Shown: one piece after another, positions 52,692 to 61,959 of the stretch
Position numbering within the stretch: position 1 is the stretch's first letter
Layout of the letters: every line of letters begins with the position of its first letter
NCBI RefSeq assembly: GCF_002075885.1
Contig: NZ_MDET01000056.1
Span: 1 to 64,000, forward strand
DNA length: 64,000 nt
Direction: 5' to 3'
Source of the DNA: Manganibacter manganicus
GTDB taxonomy: Bacteria; Pseudomonadota; Alphaproteobacteria; Rhizobiales; Rhizobiaceae
Translations under genes and position numbers: made by a program
Notes under the pieces: model-generated
Told to the model about the DNA's origin: nothing
What the model saw: the letters and a program-made list of their open reading frames with translations, nothing else
Databases searched by the model: none

Positions 52692-52955
52692 TTGTCCGCA
52701 CTGACACGTTTCCTCGGCGACTCGCCGCTGCGCATCATTGTGAAGTTGCTGGTCGTATCGTTCCTCGTCGGACTGGTGATGCATGCCTTCGGCTGGACGC
52801 CATTGGATGTGCTCTACAATATCAAGCGCTTCTTCCTCGATATCTGGAATCTCGGCTTCCACGCGCTCGACCGCTTCTTCGGCTATATCCTGCTCGGCGC
52901 GGCGATTGTCGTCCCCGCCTTCATCCTGATCAGGATCGCGAGCTATCGGCGGTAG
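52692..52955 (+). CDS. DUF6460 small membrane protein
   Basis: An 87-residue protein with two hydrophobic helices (about 14-34 and 62-82), recognised as the DUF6460 type (SPLRIIVKLLVVSFLVGLVM, GYILLGAAIVVPAFILIR). I chose the TTG at 52692 because GGAG lies nine bases before it and homologues begin near SALTRFLGDSP; an ATG at 52632 would add 20 charged residues. Function unknown; inner membrane. Confidence 0.78.
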   Translation: MSALTRFLGDSPLRIIVKLLVVSFLVGLVMHAFGWTPLDVLYNIKRFFLDIWNLGFHALDRFFGYILLGAAIVVPAFILIRIASYRR

Positions 52956-53076
52956 CGCCATAACGGCCTGAGCCAGCCGGAGGAAACGGCTGGTATTATC
53001 GGATCGGCGGTTGCATCTCGCCTGTGTTCAGCGCACATCGGCGGATCGTTCAATTTTGCAATAAAGAGCAACCACG

Positions 53077-54405
53077 CTGGACCAGACTTCCGCAGTTCGG
53101 CCTTTCAATGTCACCAACCGCAGCGTGCTGGCCATTGCTGTGCCGATGACGCTTGCCTTTCTGACCACACCACTGCTGGGGCTGGTGGATACTGCTGTCG
53201 TCGGCCAGTTCGGCGACGCCGCACTGCTCGGCGGACTGGCAGCCGGCGCCGTCGTCTTCGACGTGGTGTTCACCACCTTCAATTTCCTGCGCTCAGGCAC
53301 GACCGGCCTAGTGGCGCAAGCTTTCGGCCGCGGTGACACGCTGGAAGAACAAGCCGTGTTCTGGCGTGCCGTGCTGGTGGCGGCGATAGCCGGCCTCGTA
53401 TTGGCGGCTTGCGCCCCGCTATTTTCGCTCGCGGGCCAATGGTTCATGGATGCCGGCCCGCGCGTCAGCGAGACGATGGGCACCTACATCCATATCCGCA
53501 TGCTGGCGGCGCCATTTTCGCTGATCAACTATGCCATACTCGGCTATGTGCTGGGGCGCGGCGAAGGCAATCTTGGCCTGGCCTTCCAACTCATACTCAA
53601 CAGCGTCAACATGCTGCTCAGTGTCGTACTCGGTCTTCAACTGGGCTGGGGCGTCGCCGGTGTTGCCTGGGGGACGGTCGGCGGCGAAATCACGGCAATG
53701 CTGTTCGGCCTTGCCATTGTCATGCGGCGTTTCCGGGCTGCACCTTCGCTGCCGCGTGCGCGCATTTTCAACATGGCCGCGTTCGTGCGCATGATGTCGC
53801 TCAACCGCGACATCATGATCCGCTCCTTCTCGCTGCTTGCCGCCTTCGCCTTGTTCACCCGGCAGGGCGCGCAGTTCGACACGGTGACGCTTGCGGCAAA
53901 CGCGGTGCTGATGAACCTCTTCCTCATCGCCGCCTATTTCCTCGATGGCTTCGCCACCGCCGCCGAACAGCTTGCCGGCCGCGCCATCGGCGCACGCGCA
54001 GCCGCTCCGTTCCGGCGGGCCGTCAGGCTGACGCTGCTATGGGGGTTCGGTCTTGCCGGTGCGGCGGCCCTGATCATGCTTGCCTATGGCGCTCCGCTTA
54101 TCGCCCTCATCACAACCGCACCGGATGTGCGGGCGGAGGCCGACATCTACTTGGCATGGGCGGCTTTCACGCCTCTGAGCGGCGTACTCGCCTTTCAGAT
54201 GGATGGTGTCTTCATCGGTGCGACGTGGTCGCGCGATATGCGCAACATGATGCTGTTGTCGTTCGTGGCATTCGTGATCGGCCTGTTTATGCTGACGCCC
54301 ATCTTCGCCAATCATGGCTTGTGGGCGGCGCTGCATGTGTTTCTTTTGACGCGCGGGCTCAGTCTGTTCTGGATCCTGCGCCAACGCATGCGCACGGCGT
54401 TCTGA
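53077..54405 (+). CDS. MATE-family multidrug/toxin exporter (DinF-like)
   Basis: An inner-membrane Na+ or H+ antiporter with about 12 spans in two six-helix halves. It includes VLAIAVPMTLAFLTTPLLGLVDTAVVGQFGDAALLGG and, in the second half, RDIMIRSFSLLAAFALFTRQGAQFD and DGFATAAEQLAGRAIGARA, which place it in the DinF branch. No ATG lies near the N-terminus. A GTG at 53125 would delete conserved codons (RPFNVTNRS), which continue in frame to a stop at 53062, leaving CTG at 53077 as the only start keeping them. Substrates unknown. It ends one base before convergent pyrD. Confidence 0.88.
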   Translation: MDQTSAVRPFNVTNRSVLAIAVPMTLAFLTTPLLGLVDTAVVGQFGDAALLGGLAAGAVVFDVVFTTFNFLRSGTTGLVAQAFGRGDTLEEQAVFWRAVLVAAIAGLVLAACAPLFSLAGQWFMDAGPRVSETMGTYIHIRMLAAPFSLINYAILGYVLGRGEGNLGLAFQLILNSVNMLLSVVLGLQLGWGVAGVAWGTVGGEITAMLFGLAIVMRRFRAAPSLPRARIFNMAAFVRMMSLNRDIMIRSFSLLAAFALFTRQGAQFDTVTLAANAVLMNLFLIAAYFLDGFATAAEQLAGRAIGARAAAPFRRAVRLTLLWGFGLAGAAALIMLAYGAPLIALITTAPDVRAEADIYLAWAAFTPLSGVLAFQMDGVFIGATWSRDMRNMMLLSFVAFVIGLFMLTPIFANHGLWAALHVFLLTRGLSLFWILRQRMRTAF

Positions 54406-55482
54406 TCAGAGCCGCTTGGTTGCCCAGTCCGCGAGCCGGCTGTCGCGTAGACTTCGCAGCGAAGCCACCCTTTCACGCTCAAGCATCCGGACCATATCGC
54501 GCAGGATACGCCCCGGCAAAGCAGGCCCGCCATAGATCAGCCCCGTGTAAAGCTGGACGAGATCGGCACCGGCGCGGATTTTTTCCAGCGCCGTGGCGGC
54601 ATCGCGCACACCGCCGACGCCGATGATCGCCATGTCCGGCCCGAGCAGCTTGCGCATCTTTGCCAGCACGGTTGTCGAGCGCTCGAACAGCGGCTTGCCG
54701 GAAAGACCACCGGTTTCCTTTGCATGCGCCGTCGCAGCAAGCGATGGTCGAGCAATGGTCGTGTTGGAAACGATCAACCCTTCGATACGCTTATCGGTAA
54801 TCTCCGCGGCGATATCTTCAAGTTCCCCCTCGACCAGATCAGGCGCGATCTTCAAGAACACCGGGGGCCGCATCGATGCCGCCTCGCGCGCGGCCATGAC
54901 GCGTGAAAGCAGTTCGCCGAGTTGCGCGCGTGCCTGCATGTTGCGCAAGCCGGGCGTATTGGGCGAGGAGATATTGACGGTCAGATAGGAAGCCAGCGCT
55001 GCGAAGCGAGCCACGCCCTTTTCATAGTCGGCAATACGGTCGGCGCTGTCCTTGTTGGCGCCGATATTGACGCCGACAATTCCCACCCGCCCCTTGCGTG
55101 CCGTCAGCCGTTGGGCCGCCGCCTCATGGCCTTCATTGTTGAAACCCAGCCGGTTGATGACGGCTTCGTCGCGCGCCAGCCGGAAGATGCGCGGTTTCGG
55201 ATTGCCGGATTGCGGCAGCGGCGTCACCGTGCCGACCTCGGCAAAGCCGAAGCCAAGTTGAAGCAGGCCATCCGGCACCTCGGCATTCTTGTCATAGCCG
55301 GCCGCCATGCCAAGCGGGTTGGAAAAGCGCAGGCCGCATAGCTCGACCTTGAGGCGTTCGTCCGCCGGTGCTTTTGCCGCCACCGGCAGGCCACAGCGAA
55401 GTGCCGCTATCGACAGGCCATGCGCGGTTTCAGGGTCGAGGGTAAAAAGCAGGCGCCGGCTGATCTTGTCGAACACGCTCAT
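54406..55482 (-). CDS. pyrD: Dihydroorotate dehydrogenase (quinone), class 2
   Basis: It oxidises dihydroorotate to orotate in pyrimidine synthesis, passing electrons to quinone at the inner membrane. The 358 residues have the N-terminal quinone-binding helices, NPLGMAAGYDKNAEV, GTVTPLPQSGNPKPRIFRL, the catalytic serine region NISSPNTPGLRNMQ and the FMN phosphate site IIGVGGVRDA. Its ATG overlaps the DUF952 stop by four bases, so both are translated together. Confidence 0.96.
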   Translation of the reverse strand: MSVFDKISRRLLFTLDPETAHGLSIAALRCGLPVAAKAPADERLKVELCGLRFSNPLGMAAGYDKNAEVPDGLLQLGFGFAEVGTVTPLPQSGNPKPRIFRLARDEAVINRLGFNNEGHEAAAQRLTARKGRVGIVGVNIGANKDSADRIADYEKGVARFAALASYLTVNISSPNTPGLRNMQARAQLGELLSRVMAAREAASMRPPVFLKIAPDLVEGELEDIAAEITDKRIEGLIVSNTTIARPSLAATAHAKETGGLSGKPLFERSTTVLAKMRKLLGPDMAIIGVGGVRDAATALEKIRAGADLVQLYTGLIYGGPALPGRILRDMVRMLERERVASLRSLRDSRLADWATKRL

Positions 55483-55829
55483 TCCTCCCCCATCGGAGGA
55501 AATTCATGCACGCCATCGGCGCCGACCGGCAGCGGCTTGACCCAGAGCACGGTATCGAGGGTGAGCGGGCCATAGAGGTGCGGAAACAATGCACCGCCGC
55601 GTGACGGCTCATATTTCAGCGCCGCGCCAAGCCGGGCATCGTCGATTGCGGCCAGCAGCAACCCGGTCTGGCCGGCAAAATGCTTCGCCGCGGTTTCCCG
55701 CGCCTGGCTGGCGGTGGAAAAATGGATGAAACCGTCGGCCTGATCGACAGGAGCGCCGGTGAAGCGGCCCAACTTCTCGGCTTCCCGCCAAAGCGTCTCG
55801 GGCACGATCTTGTAGATGATTTGCGACAT
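55479..55829 (-). CDS. DUF952 domain protein
   Basis: A 116-residue cytoplasmic protein of unknown function with IYKIVPETLWREAEKLGRF, GFIHFSTASQARETAAKHFAG and a YGPLTLDTVLWVKPL ending. The family fold resembles ADP-ribosyltransferase-like toxins, but activity is unproved. It is placed immediately before pyrD, a pairing I recall from other rhizobia. Start 55829 is chosen from conservation; the open frame to 55889 is not conserved. Confidence 0.88.
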   Translation of the reverse strand: MSQIIYKIVPETLWREAEKLGRFTGAPVDQADGFIHFSTASQARETAAKHFAGQTGLLLAAIDDARLGAALKYEPSRGGALFPHLYGPLTLDTVLWVKPLPVGADGVHEFPPMGEE

Positions 55830-55935
55830 GGCTGCGCTATAGTCTGAAGATCGCGCGTCGGAAAGGGGCCATCCCCATTTCCGGCGCAAAGCGGCATTTC
55901 AATCGCCGCGAGCATTAAGATCGATGGAGGATATG

Positions 55936-56370
55936 ATGCGCCTGCAAAGCCTCGCCATTCCCGCCGTCCTCACGCTGGCCGCGTTGCCCGCCCATGCCGA
56001 AGACACCGGACGCTACCGGCTGGAAAAATCGCCGGATGGCTATGTGCGCATGGATACGCAGACCGGCGCAATGTCGATCTGCCAGGAGCAATCGGGGCAG
56101 CTTGTGTGCAAGCTGGCCGCAGATGAACGACGGGCCTTTCAAGATGAGGTCGAGCGGCTGCAAGGCGAGGTCAAGACACTCGACCGGCGGGTGACGAAAC
56201 TCGAAAACTCGCTGACGGCACGAATGGAGTCCAAACTGCCGACCGAGGAAGAATTCGACAAGACGATGGGCTACATGGAACGCTTTTTCCGCCGCTTCAT
56301 GGGCATCGCCAAGGAATTGGAGAAGGAAGATCAAGGCAATGCCGGCAAGCCGGCACCCGACCGGACATAG
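55936..56370 (+). CDS. Secreted coiled-coil protein, unknown function
   Basis: A 144-residue protein with a signal peptide (MRLQSLAIPAVLTLAALPAH, AHA-E cleavage near residue 21), then a short domain with two cysteines (ICQEQSGQLVC) that could form a periplasmic disulfide, and a coiled coil with heptads (about 60-95, DEVERLQGEVKTLDRRVTKL). GGAGG lies five bases before this ATG, which decides against ATGs at 55924 and 55933. Similar small periplasmic proteins occur in Hyphomicrobiales, without known role. Confidence 0.75.
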   Translation: MRLQSLAIPAVLTLAALPAHAEDTGRYRLEKSPDGYVRMDTQTGAMSICQEQSGQLVCKLAADERRAFQDEVERLQGEVKTLDRRVTKLENSLTARMESKLPTEEEFDKTMGYMERFFRRFMGIAKELEKEDQGNAGKPAPDRT

Positions 56371-56485
56371 ACGTCCGAAAAGCGCCGGAAACGCGGGAAA
56401 AACACGCGCAATCGTTGACGCTGCGGTCCATGCCGCATAGAGCGGGGCAGCCGGCAAATACCGGCAGAACCGCAGGACGTACGAC

Positions 56486-58141
56486 ATGGCTGGACTTCCC
56501 CCGATCGATCTTGACCCCGAACTTCTCGCGGCCGCCGCCGAGAGCAAGGCGTGGCCATTCGAGGAAGCCAAAAAGATCATTGCCCGCTACGCCAAAACCG
56601 GCCTGCCCGAAAGCGTGCTATTCGAAACGGGATACGGCCCTTCCGGCTTGCCGCATATCGGCACCTTCGGCGAAGTGGCGCGAACCACCATGGTGCGCCA
56701 TGCCTTTCGCGTGCTGACAAAGGATAAGGTCAAGACGCGGCTTCTGTGCTTTTCCGACGACATGGACGGCATGCGCAAGATCCCCGACAACGTGCCGGAT
56801 CGCGCGGCGCTCGAGCCCTATCTGCACATGCCGCTGACCGCCGTGCCCAATCCGTTCGGCGGCGACTATGAGAGCTTCGGCCATCACAACAATGCCATGC
56901 TGCGCCGCTTCCTCGACACGTTCGGCTTCGACTATGAATTCGCCAGCGCAACGGATTACTACAAGTCCGGCCGTTTCGATGATGTGCTTTTGCGCGCCGC
57001 GGAGAAATACGACGACATCATGAAGGTCATGTTGCCGACGCTGGGCGAGGAACGCCAGGCGACCTACAGCCCCTTCCTGCCAATCTCGCCCAAAAGCGGC
57101 CGCGTGCTTTATGTGCCGATGAAGCATGTCGATGCCGAGGCCGGCACCATCACTTTCGATGACGAGGACGGCACCGAAACCACGGTGCCCGTCACCGGCG
57201 GCAAGGTGAAGCTGCAATGGAAGCCGGATTTCGGCATGCGCTGGGCCGCACTCGGCGTCGATTTCGAGATGTTCGGCAAGGACCATCAGACCAACCAGGC
57301 GATTTACGACAAGATCTGCGTGATCCTCGGTGGACAAGCGCCGGAGCATTTCGTCTATGAACTGTTCCTCGATGACAAGGGCCAGAAGATTTCGAAGTCG
57401 AAAGGCAACGGGCTGACCATTGACGAATGGTTGACCTATGCGCCGACCGAAAGCCTCGGCCTCTATATGTTTCAGAAGCCGCGCGTGGCCAAGAAGCTCT
57501 ATTTCGACGTCATTCCGCGCGCGGTGGAGGAGTATTACACATTCCTGTCCGCCTATCCGCGGCAGGACTGGAAGAACCGGCTCGGCAATCCCGTCTGGCA
57601 CATGCATGGCGGCAATCCTCCGGCGATCGACCTGCCCGTGACCTTCGGCCTGCTGCTCAATCTGGTCAGCGCCTCCAACGCACAGAACAAGGATGTGCTG
57701 TGGGGTTTCATCTCGCGCTATGCGCCAGGCGTGTCTCCGGCCACGCATCCCGAACTCGACAGGTTGACCGAATATGCGGTGCGCTATTTCGACGATTTCG
57801 TGAAGCCGTCGAAAGTCTTCCGCACCGCCGATGAGGTCGAGCAGGATGCACTGGCCAAGCTGGCCGACACGCTTTCGGCATTGCCGGATGATGCCGATGG
57901 CGAGGCGATCCAGACTGCAACGCTCAATGTGGCGCGCAAGATCGAACGCTATCAGGACCACGCCAAGAAAAGCCCGGAGGGTGGCCCCGGCGTATCGGTC
58001 GCCTTCTTCCAGATGATCTATCAGGTGCTGCTCGGTCAGGAACGCGGCCCGCGCTTCGGTTCCTTTGCCGCGCTCTACGGCGTAAAGGAGACGGTGGCGC
58101 TCATTCGCCAGGCGCTGGCGGGAACCCTGGCAGCGGCTTAG
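56486..58141 (+). CDS. lysK: Lysyl-tRNA synthetase, class I
   Basis: A 551-residue class I LysRS, the archaeal-type enzyme also found in alphaproteobacteria and spirochaetes in place of class II LysS. It has the HIGH-like motif SGLPHIGTFGE, the KMSKS-like motif KISKSKGNGL and the FSDDMDGMRKIPDN region. The C-terminal helical domain binds the anticodon. The 3' end overlaps the convergent secreted nuclease-fold gene by 41 bases. Confidence 0.96.
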   Translation: MAGLPPIDLDPELLAAAAESKAWPFEEAKKIIARYAKTGLPESVLFETGYGPSGLPHIGTFGEVARTTMVRHAFRVLTKDKVKTRLLCFSDDMDGMRKIPDNVPDRAALEPYLHMPLTAVPNPFGGDYESFGHHNNAMLRRFLDTFGFDYEFASATDYYKSGRFDDVLLRAAEKYDDIMKVMLPTLGEERQATYSPFLPISPKSGRVLYVPMKHVDAEAGTITFDDEDGTETTVPVTGGKVKLQWKPDFGMRWAALGVDFEMFGKDHQTNQAIYDKICVILGGQAPEHFVYELFLDDKGQKISKSKGNGLTIDEWLTYAPTESLGLYMFQKPRVAKKLYFDVIPRAVEEYYTFLSAYPRQDWKNRLGNPVWHMHGGNPPAIDLPVTFGLLLNLVSASNAQNKDVLWGFISRYAPGVSPATHPELDRLTEYAVRYFDDFVKPSKVFRTADEVEQDALAKLADTLSALPDDADGEAIQTATLNVARKIERYQDHAKKSPEGGPGVSVAFFQMIYQVLLGQERGPRFGSFAALYGVKETVALIRQALAGTLAAA

Positions 58142-58991
58142 TTTCCGATCCGACAGGCGGCATGGCCGCCGTGCCGGACAGGTCGAGGATGGGATCGTCC
58201 GACGCCGGCGCCGAAAGATCGGCGGGCAGTGGCGATGCCGAGGGCAAGCCCGAGAGGTTGGGCGCAACACCGAAAACGCCTTTTCCCGCTTCCTGCGCCT
58301 TGCGACCGGCCTCGGCGTAGGGACTGGCTGGAAGAGCGCGCGCCCAGCCGTTTTCGACCAGCCATTTGCCGATATCCCGCTTGCCGATCCGGCATTGCAT
58401 GCCGTCACCCTTGTCGGGTTCCGTGCAGGTCAAGGCACGGCCACGCATGAAACCCTGGAAGGCCGTGCTGGCACGCGCACCGCAATGCCAGACCTTGCCG
58501 GCACGATCTGTACAGGTTTCATCGGGCCGAACCACCTCGATGCCGGAAATGGTCAGCAATTGACCCTTGACCTCGATCACGCCTGCAGCCTTGGCGACAG
58601 GGCGAAATAGCGGCCCGCCGGTCAAATCGGCCGGGTCCACCGGGTCAGGCGGTGTGGCAAGCGAAAGCGTGCTGAGTGGTGCGCGAGGCGCAATCCGCTC
58701 AAGCGGCGCACCCTGAAGCGCCGGAGGTGCAGTGATTTCCGGGTCGATGGTGCGGGCGGGCGGCGTGGCTTTTGTATAATCGGCCGATCGGCGGGCAGGC
58801 TCCGCCACGACGGCAGGCAAATCATCATATGGCGCATCGACCGGCGGCATGACGTCCGGCAAGTCCTCAGCCGCGATGGGCTCGACTGCCACCGATGAGT
58901 CACGCTGAACGACGCTGCGGCCACCGGTCATGACTGCTGCCGCCATTACCAACAATAGACCCGCCGCCAAACCGCCATGAAGCGCACGCAT
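58101..58991 (-). CDS. Exported thermonuclease-fold (SNase-like) protein
   Basis: A 296-residue protein with an N-terminal hydrophobic helix (about 7-22), a Pro/Ala-rich linker (about 30-125), and a domain resembling staphylococcal nuclease-like proteins of rhizobia (VIEVKGQLLTISGIEVVRPDET...LTCTEPDKGDG...DIGKWLVENGWAR...YAEAGRKAQEAGKGVFG). Cysteines in this domain could form disulfides. The catalytic Arg-Glu-Arg set of true nucleases is not obvious, so activity is doubtful. It is tail-to-tail with lysK. Confidence 0.75.
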   Translation of the reverse strand: MRALHGGLAAGLLLVMAAAVMTGGRSVVQRDSSVAVEPIAAEDLPDVMPPVDAPYDDLPAVVAEPARRSADYTKATPPARTIDPEITAPPALQGAPLERIAPRAPLSTLSLATPPDPVDPADLTGGPLFRPVAKAAGVIEVKGQLLTISGIEVVRPDETCTDRAGKVWHCGARASTAFQGFMRGRALTCTEPDKGDGMQCRIGKRDIGKWLVENGWARALPASPYAEAGRKAQEAGKGVFGVAPNLSGLPSASPLPADLSAPASDDPILDLSGTAAMPPVGSETKPLPGFPPAPGE

Positions 58992-59000
58992 CGGTCCACC

Positions 59001-59666
59001 TCACTGGCTTGCCCAGACGATCCGGGCCATCCATTCGACCTCGGCCACTGGGATATCGCGGTTCGGATGATCTGGATTGAGCGACAGCAGCGAAATCGAT
59101 TTGGCCGAATGGCGCTCCAGCACCTTGGCCATAACCTCACCCGTGCCGGTGCGCACCACGACGCGGTCGCCCTTGCGCACGCTGGCATCGGGCTGCACGA
59201 TGAGAATGTCGCCGTCGCGATAGAGCGGCTGCATGGAATCGCCGCGCACCTTCAACGCATAGCTGTTTTCGCCGGCCTGTGCCGGCAGTTCGATCAAATC
59301 AAGCCCCTGGCCCTCGGGGAAGCCGGCATCCTCGAAGAAGCCGCCGGGGCCGGCGCGCGCAAAACCGAGCAGCGGCACGGAAACCGCACGCGTATTCGGC
59401 CGGCGGGCTGACTTGCCTGCCGCAACTTGCCTGCCGCCTTCGACCAAGGCCATGAAATCGTCCAGCGAAGCGCCGGTCGCTTCCATGATCTTGGCCAACG
59501 ACTCGGTCGACGGCCAGCGCAGGCGTCCATCCGCCGATTGCCGTTTGGATTTGTTGAAAGCGGTCGAATCCAGTCCGGCTCGCTTGGCAAGGCCGGAGAC
59601 TGAAAGCGAATAACGTTCAGCGAGGGCGTCGATAGCGGCCCATACGCGCTCATGCGAGAGCATCAT
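59001..59666 (-). CDS. S24-family self-cleaving repressor
   Basis: A 221-residue protein with an N-terminal HTH (ERYSLSVSGLAKRAGLDSTA) and a C-terminal LexA/UmuD-like peptidase domain. The catalytic Ser is in GDSMQPLY and the Lys in GEVMAKVL, with a possible Ala-Gly cleavage bond at FARAGPGG. It is phage-repressor-like but lies alone among housekeeping genes, so it is probably a resident regulator. ATG 59666 (or 59663) follows GGGAAGAGC; the longer frame is unsupported. A palindrome lies just before the start. Confidence 0.88.
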   Translation of the reverse strand: MMLSHERVWAAIDALAERYSLSVSGLAKRAGLDSTAFNKSKRQSADGRLRWPSTESLAKIMEATGASLDDFMALVEGGRQVAAGKSARRPNTRAVSVPLLGFARAGPGGFFEDAGFPEGQGLDLIELPAQAGENSYALKVRGDSMQPLYRDGDILIVQPDASVRKGDRVVVRTGTGEVMAKVLERHSAKSISLLSLNPDHPNRDIPVAEVEWMARIVWASQ

Positions 59667-59676
59667 GCTCTTCCCG

Positions 59677-59696
59677 AACAGGAAAAAATACCTGTT
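59677..59696. promoter_or_regulatory. Candidate operator AACAGG-N8-CCTGTT
   Basis: AACAGG (59677-59682) and CCTGTT (59691-59696) are perfect inverted half-sites separated by eight A/T bases, ten bases before the repressor ATG. Position and symmetry suit a dimeric HTH repressor binding its own promoter. It differs from the GTTC-N7-GTTC LexA box of alphaproteobacteria. Confidence 0.6.
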
Positions 59697-59730
59697 TGTT
59701 CTATCGCCCTTCGCCGATCTTGTCCAACGA

Positions 59731-61950
59731 TTATGCCGCCGCCTGCCCGGTATCGTCAGGATAGGGATTGAAACGCTGGTAGAAGGTTTCACCCTTCTGC
59801 GCCATATCGGCGAGCAGTTTCGGCGGCTTGAACTCGGCGCCATATTTTTTCTGCAAGCGCCTGGCGAGAGCGACGAATTTTTCCGCCCCCATGCCATCGA
59901 TATAAGACAGCGTGCCACCTGTATAAGGCGCAAAGCCAAATGCAAGGATGGAACCGACATCGGCCTCGCGTGGATCACTGACGATGCCTTCTTCCATGAC
60001 GCGCGCGGCCTCCAGAGCAATCACCGCGAGGAAGCGCTGCTGCAATTCCTCGAAGTCGACCGCATCGGCATCCTGCTGCCTGTAAAAATCCTTGAGGCCC
60101 GGCCACAGATGTTTCTTCGCTGGCTTTTCCGGATAATCGTAGAACCCCTTGCCGTTCTTGCGACCGAAGCGGCTATGCTTGTCCACCATCGTGTCGATAA
60201 GCTTCATCTGCTCGGGCGAGACGGCTTTCGGCCCAAGATCACGTTTGGTCTGATGCATGATCTTCTGGGCAAGGTCGATGGCCGTTTCGTCGGCAAGCGC
60301 CAGCGGGCCAACCGGCATGCCGGCGGCGCGCGCGGCGTTCTCGATCATCGGCGCGGGAACGCCCTCGATCAGCATCTTGAAGGCTTCCGACATGTAGCGC
60401 AGCACGCAACGATTGACGTAGAAGCCACGCGTGTCGTTGACGACGATCGGCGTCTTCCTGATGGCCCGGGCATAGTCGATGGCGAGAGCCAGCGCCTTGT
60501 CGCCGGTCTTCCTGCCGAGAATGATCTCGACCAGCATCATTCGGTCCACCGGAGAGAAGAAATGGATCCCGATGAAATTTTCCGGCCGCGCCGAGTTCTT
60601 CGCCAGCACCGTGATCGGGATGGTCGACGTGTTGGAGGCAAACACAACAGACGATGTCAGCGCCGCCTCGGCCTTCTCGGTCGCCACCTTCTTGACCTGT
60701 GAATCCTCGAACACCGCCTCGACGACGAGATCGCAGCCATCGAGCGCGGCATAGTCGTCACTCGGTGTGATGAGCGAAAGCAAACCATCCTTGTCTTCGG
60801 ACTTGGCGCGGCCCTTCCTGACGAGGTCGTCCATCAGCATGGCGGAATGCGCCTTGCCCTTCTCGGCAGAGGGCATGTCGCGGTCAATCAGCACGACCGG
60901 GATGCCGGCTTTTGCCGTAACATAGGCGATGCCCGCGCCCATGAAGCCAGCGCCGATGACGCCGATCTTGCTGAACTGGGTCGGCGGCAGACCTGAAGGG
61001 CGGCGCGCGCCCTTGTTCAATTCCTGGAGCGAGACGAACAGCGAGCGGATCATCATAGCCGCTTCGGTCGTCTGGAGGATTTCAGTGAAATAGCGCGTCT
61101 CGATCCTGAGCGCCGTATCGAAGGGCACCAGAAGGCCCTCATAGACGCATTTCAGGATCGCGGCCGCGCCGGGAAAATTCCCATAGGTCTCGCGCCGCAA
61201 AATGGCGATGGCCGGCGGCCAGAGATTGGCGCCGGCAGCGGAATAGATCGGCCCTCCGGGCAATTTGAAGCCCTTTTCATCCCAAGGCTGCACCGGTTTC
61301 AATCCGTTGCGTATCATTGCCTTCGCCATCGCAATCAATTCGGACGGTGCGGCGATCTCATGGATCAAGCCCATCTGCTTCGCCTTCTTCGGCGAAAGAT
61401 TCTGGCCGGACGTCAGCATTTGCAGGGCCTGCTGCTGGTCGGTCAGGCGCGGCACGCGCTGGGTGCCGCCGGCACCCGGAAAAATGCCGATCTTCACTTC
61501 CGGCAGGGCCATCTTCACCCGGTCCGAATCCGCCGCTACCCGCCCATGACAGGCCAGCGACAGTTCGAACGCGCCGCCCATGCAGGTGCCGTTGATGGCC
61601 GAGACCCACGGCTTGCCGCAAGTCTCCAGCTTGCGGAACAAGCGGCTCATGAAGCCCGCCGTCTCAAACAGCTGCTGCGTCGCCTTTTGGCGGTCCGCAG
61701 CTTTTTCTCTGGTGAAGGCCGTCAGCATCTTTTGCAGCATGACGATGTCCGCGCCGCCTGAAAAACTGTCCTTGCCGGAGGTGACGACCGCGCCCTTGAT
61801 GACGGCATCGCCGGCAACCTGATCGACAATGGCGTCGAGTTCCGTCATCACCTCTTCGGTGAAGACATTCATCGATCTGTCCGGCATGTCCCAGGTGACA
61901 AGAGCGATGCCGTCGGCGTCGGTTTCAAGGGTAAAATTGGTATAGGTCAT
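59731..61950 (-). CDS. fadB: Fatty-acid oxidation multifunctional enzyme (FadB/FadJ type)
   Basis: A 739-residue enzyme with an N-terminal enoyl-CoA hydratase domain (NGTCMGGAFELSLACHGR, LPEVKIGIFPGAGGTQRVPR with the catalytic glutamates) and a 3-hydroxyacyl-CoA dehydrogenase domain (IGVIGAGFMGAGIAYVTAKA, IGIHFFSPVDRM, KTPIVVNDTRGFYVNR). It does two central steps of beta-oxidation. The thiolase gene ends ten bases upstream, so the pair is an operon. It can be called fadJ equally well. Confidence 0.93.
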   Translation of the reverse strand: MTYTNFTLETDADGIALVTWDMPDRSMNVFTEEVMTELDAIVDQVAGDAVIKGAVVTSGKDSFSGGADIVMLQKMLTAFTREKAADRQKATQQLFETAGFMSRLFRKLETCGKPWVSAINGTCMGGAFELSLACHGRVAADSDRVKMALPEVKIGIFPGAGGTQRVPRLTDQQQALQMLTSGQNLSPKKAKQMGLIHEIAAPSELIAMAKAMIRNGLKPVQPWDEKGFKLPGGPIYSAAGANLWPPAIAILRRETYGNFPGAAAILKCVYEGLLVPFDTALRIETRYFTEILQTTEAAMMIRSLFVSLQELNKGARRPSGLPPTQFSKIGVIGAGFMGAGIAYVTAKAGIPVVLIDRDMPSAEKGKAHSAMLMDDLVRKGRAKSEDKDGLLSLITPSDDYAALDGCDLVVEAVFEDSQVKKVATEKAEAALTSSVVFASNTSTIPITVLAKNSARPENFIGIHFFSPVDRMMLVEIILGRKTGDKALALAIDYARAIRKTPIVVNDTRGFYVNRCVLRYMSEAFKMLIEGVPAPMIENAARAAGMPVGPLALADETAIDLAQKIMHQTKRDLGPKAVSPEQMKLIDTMVDKHSRFGRKNGKGFYDYPEKPAKKHLWPGLKDFYRQQDADAVDFEELQQRFLAVIALEAARVMEEGIVSDPREADVGSILAFGFAPYTGGTLSYIDGMGAEKFVALARRLQKKYGAEFKPPKLLADMAQKGETFYQRFNPYPDDTGQAAA

Positions 61951-61959
61951 TTTTGCTCC

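Noticed and set aside
56618..58408. 596-codon open frame on the minus strand
   Set aside because: Antisense shadow of lysK and then of a different frame of its neighbour; no domain recognised.
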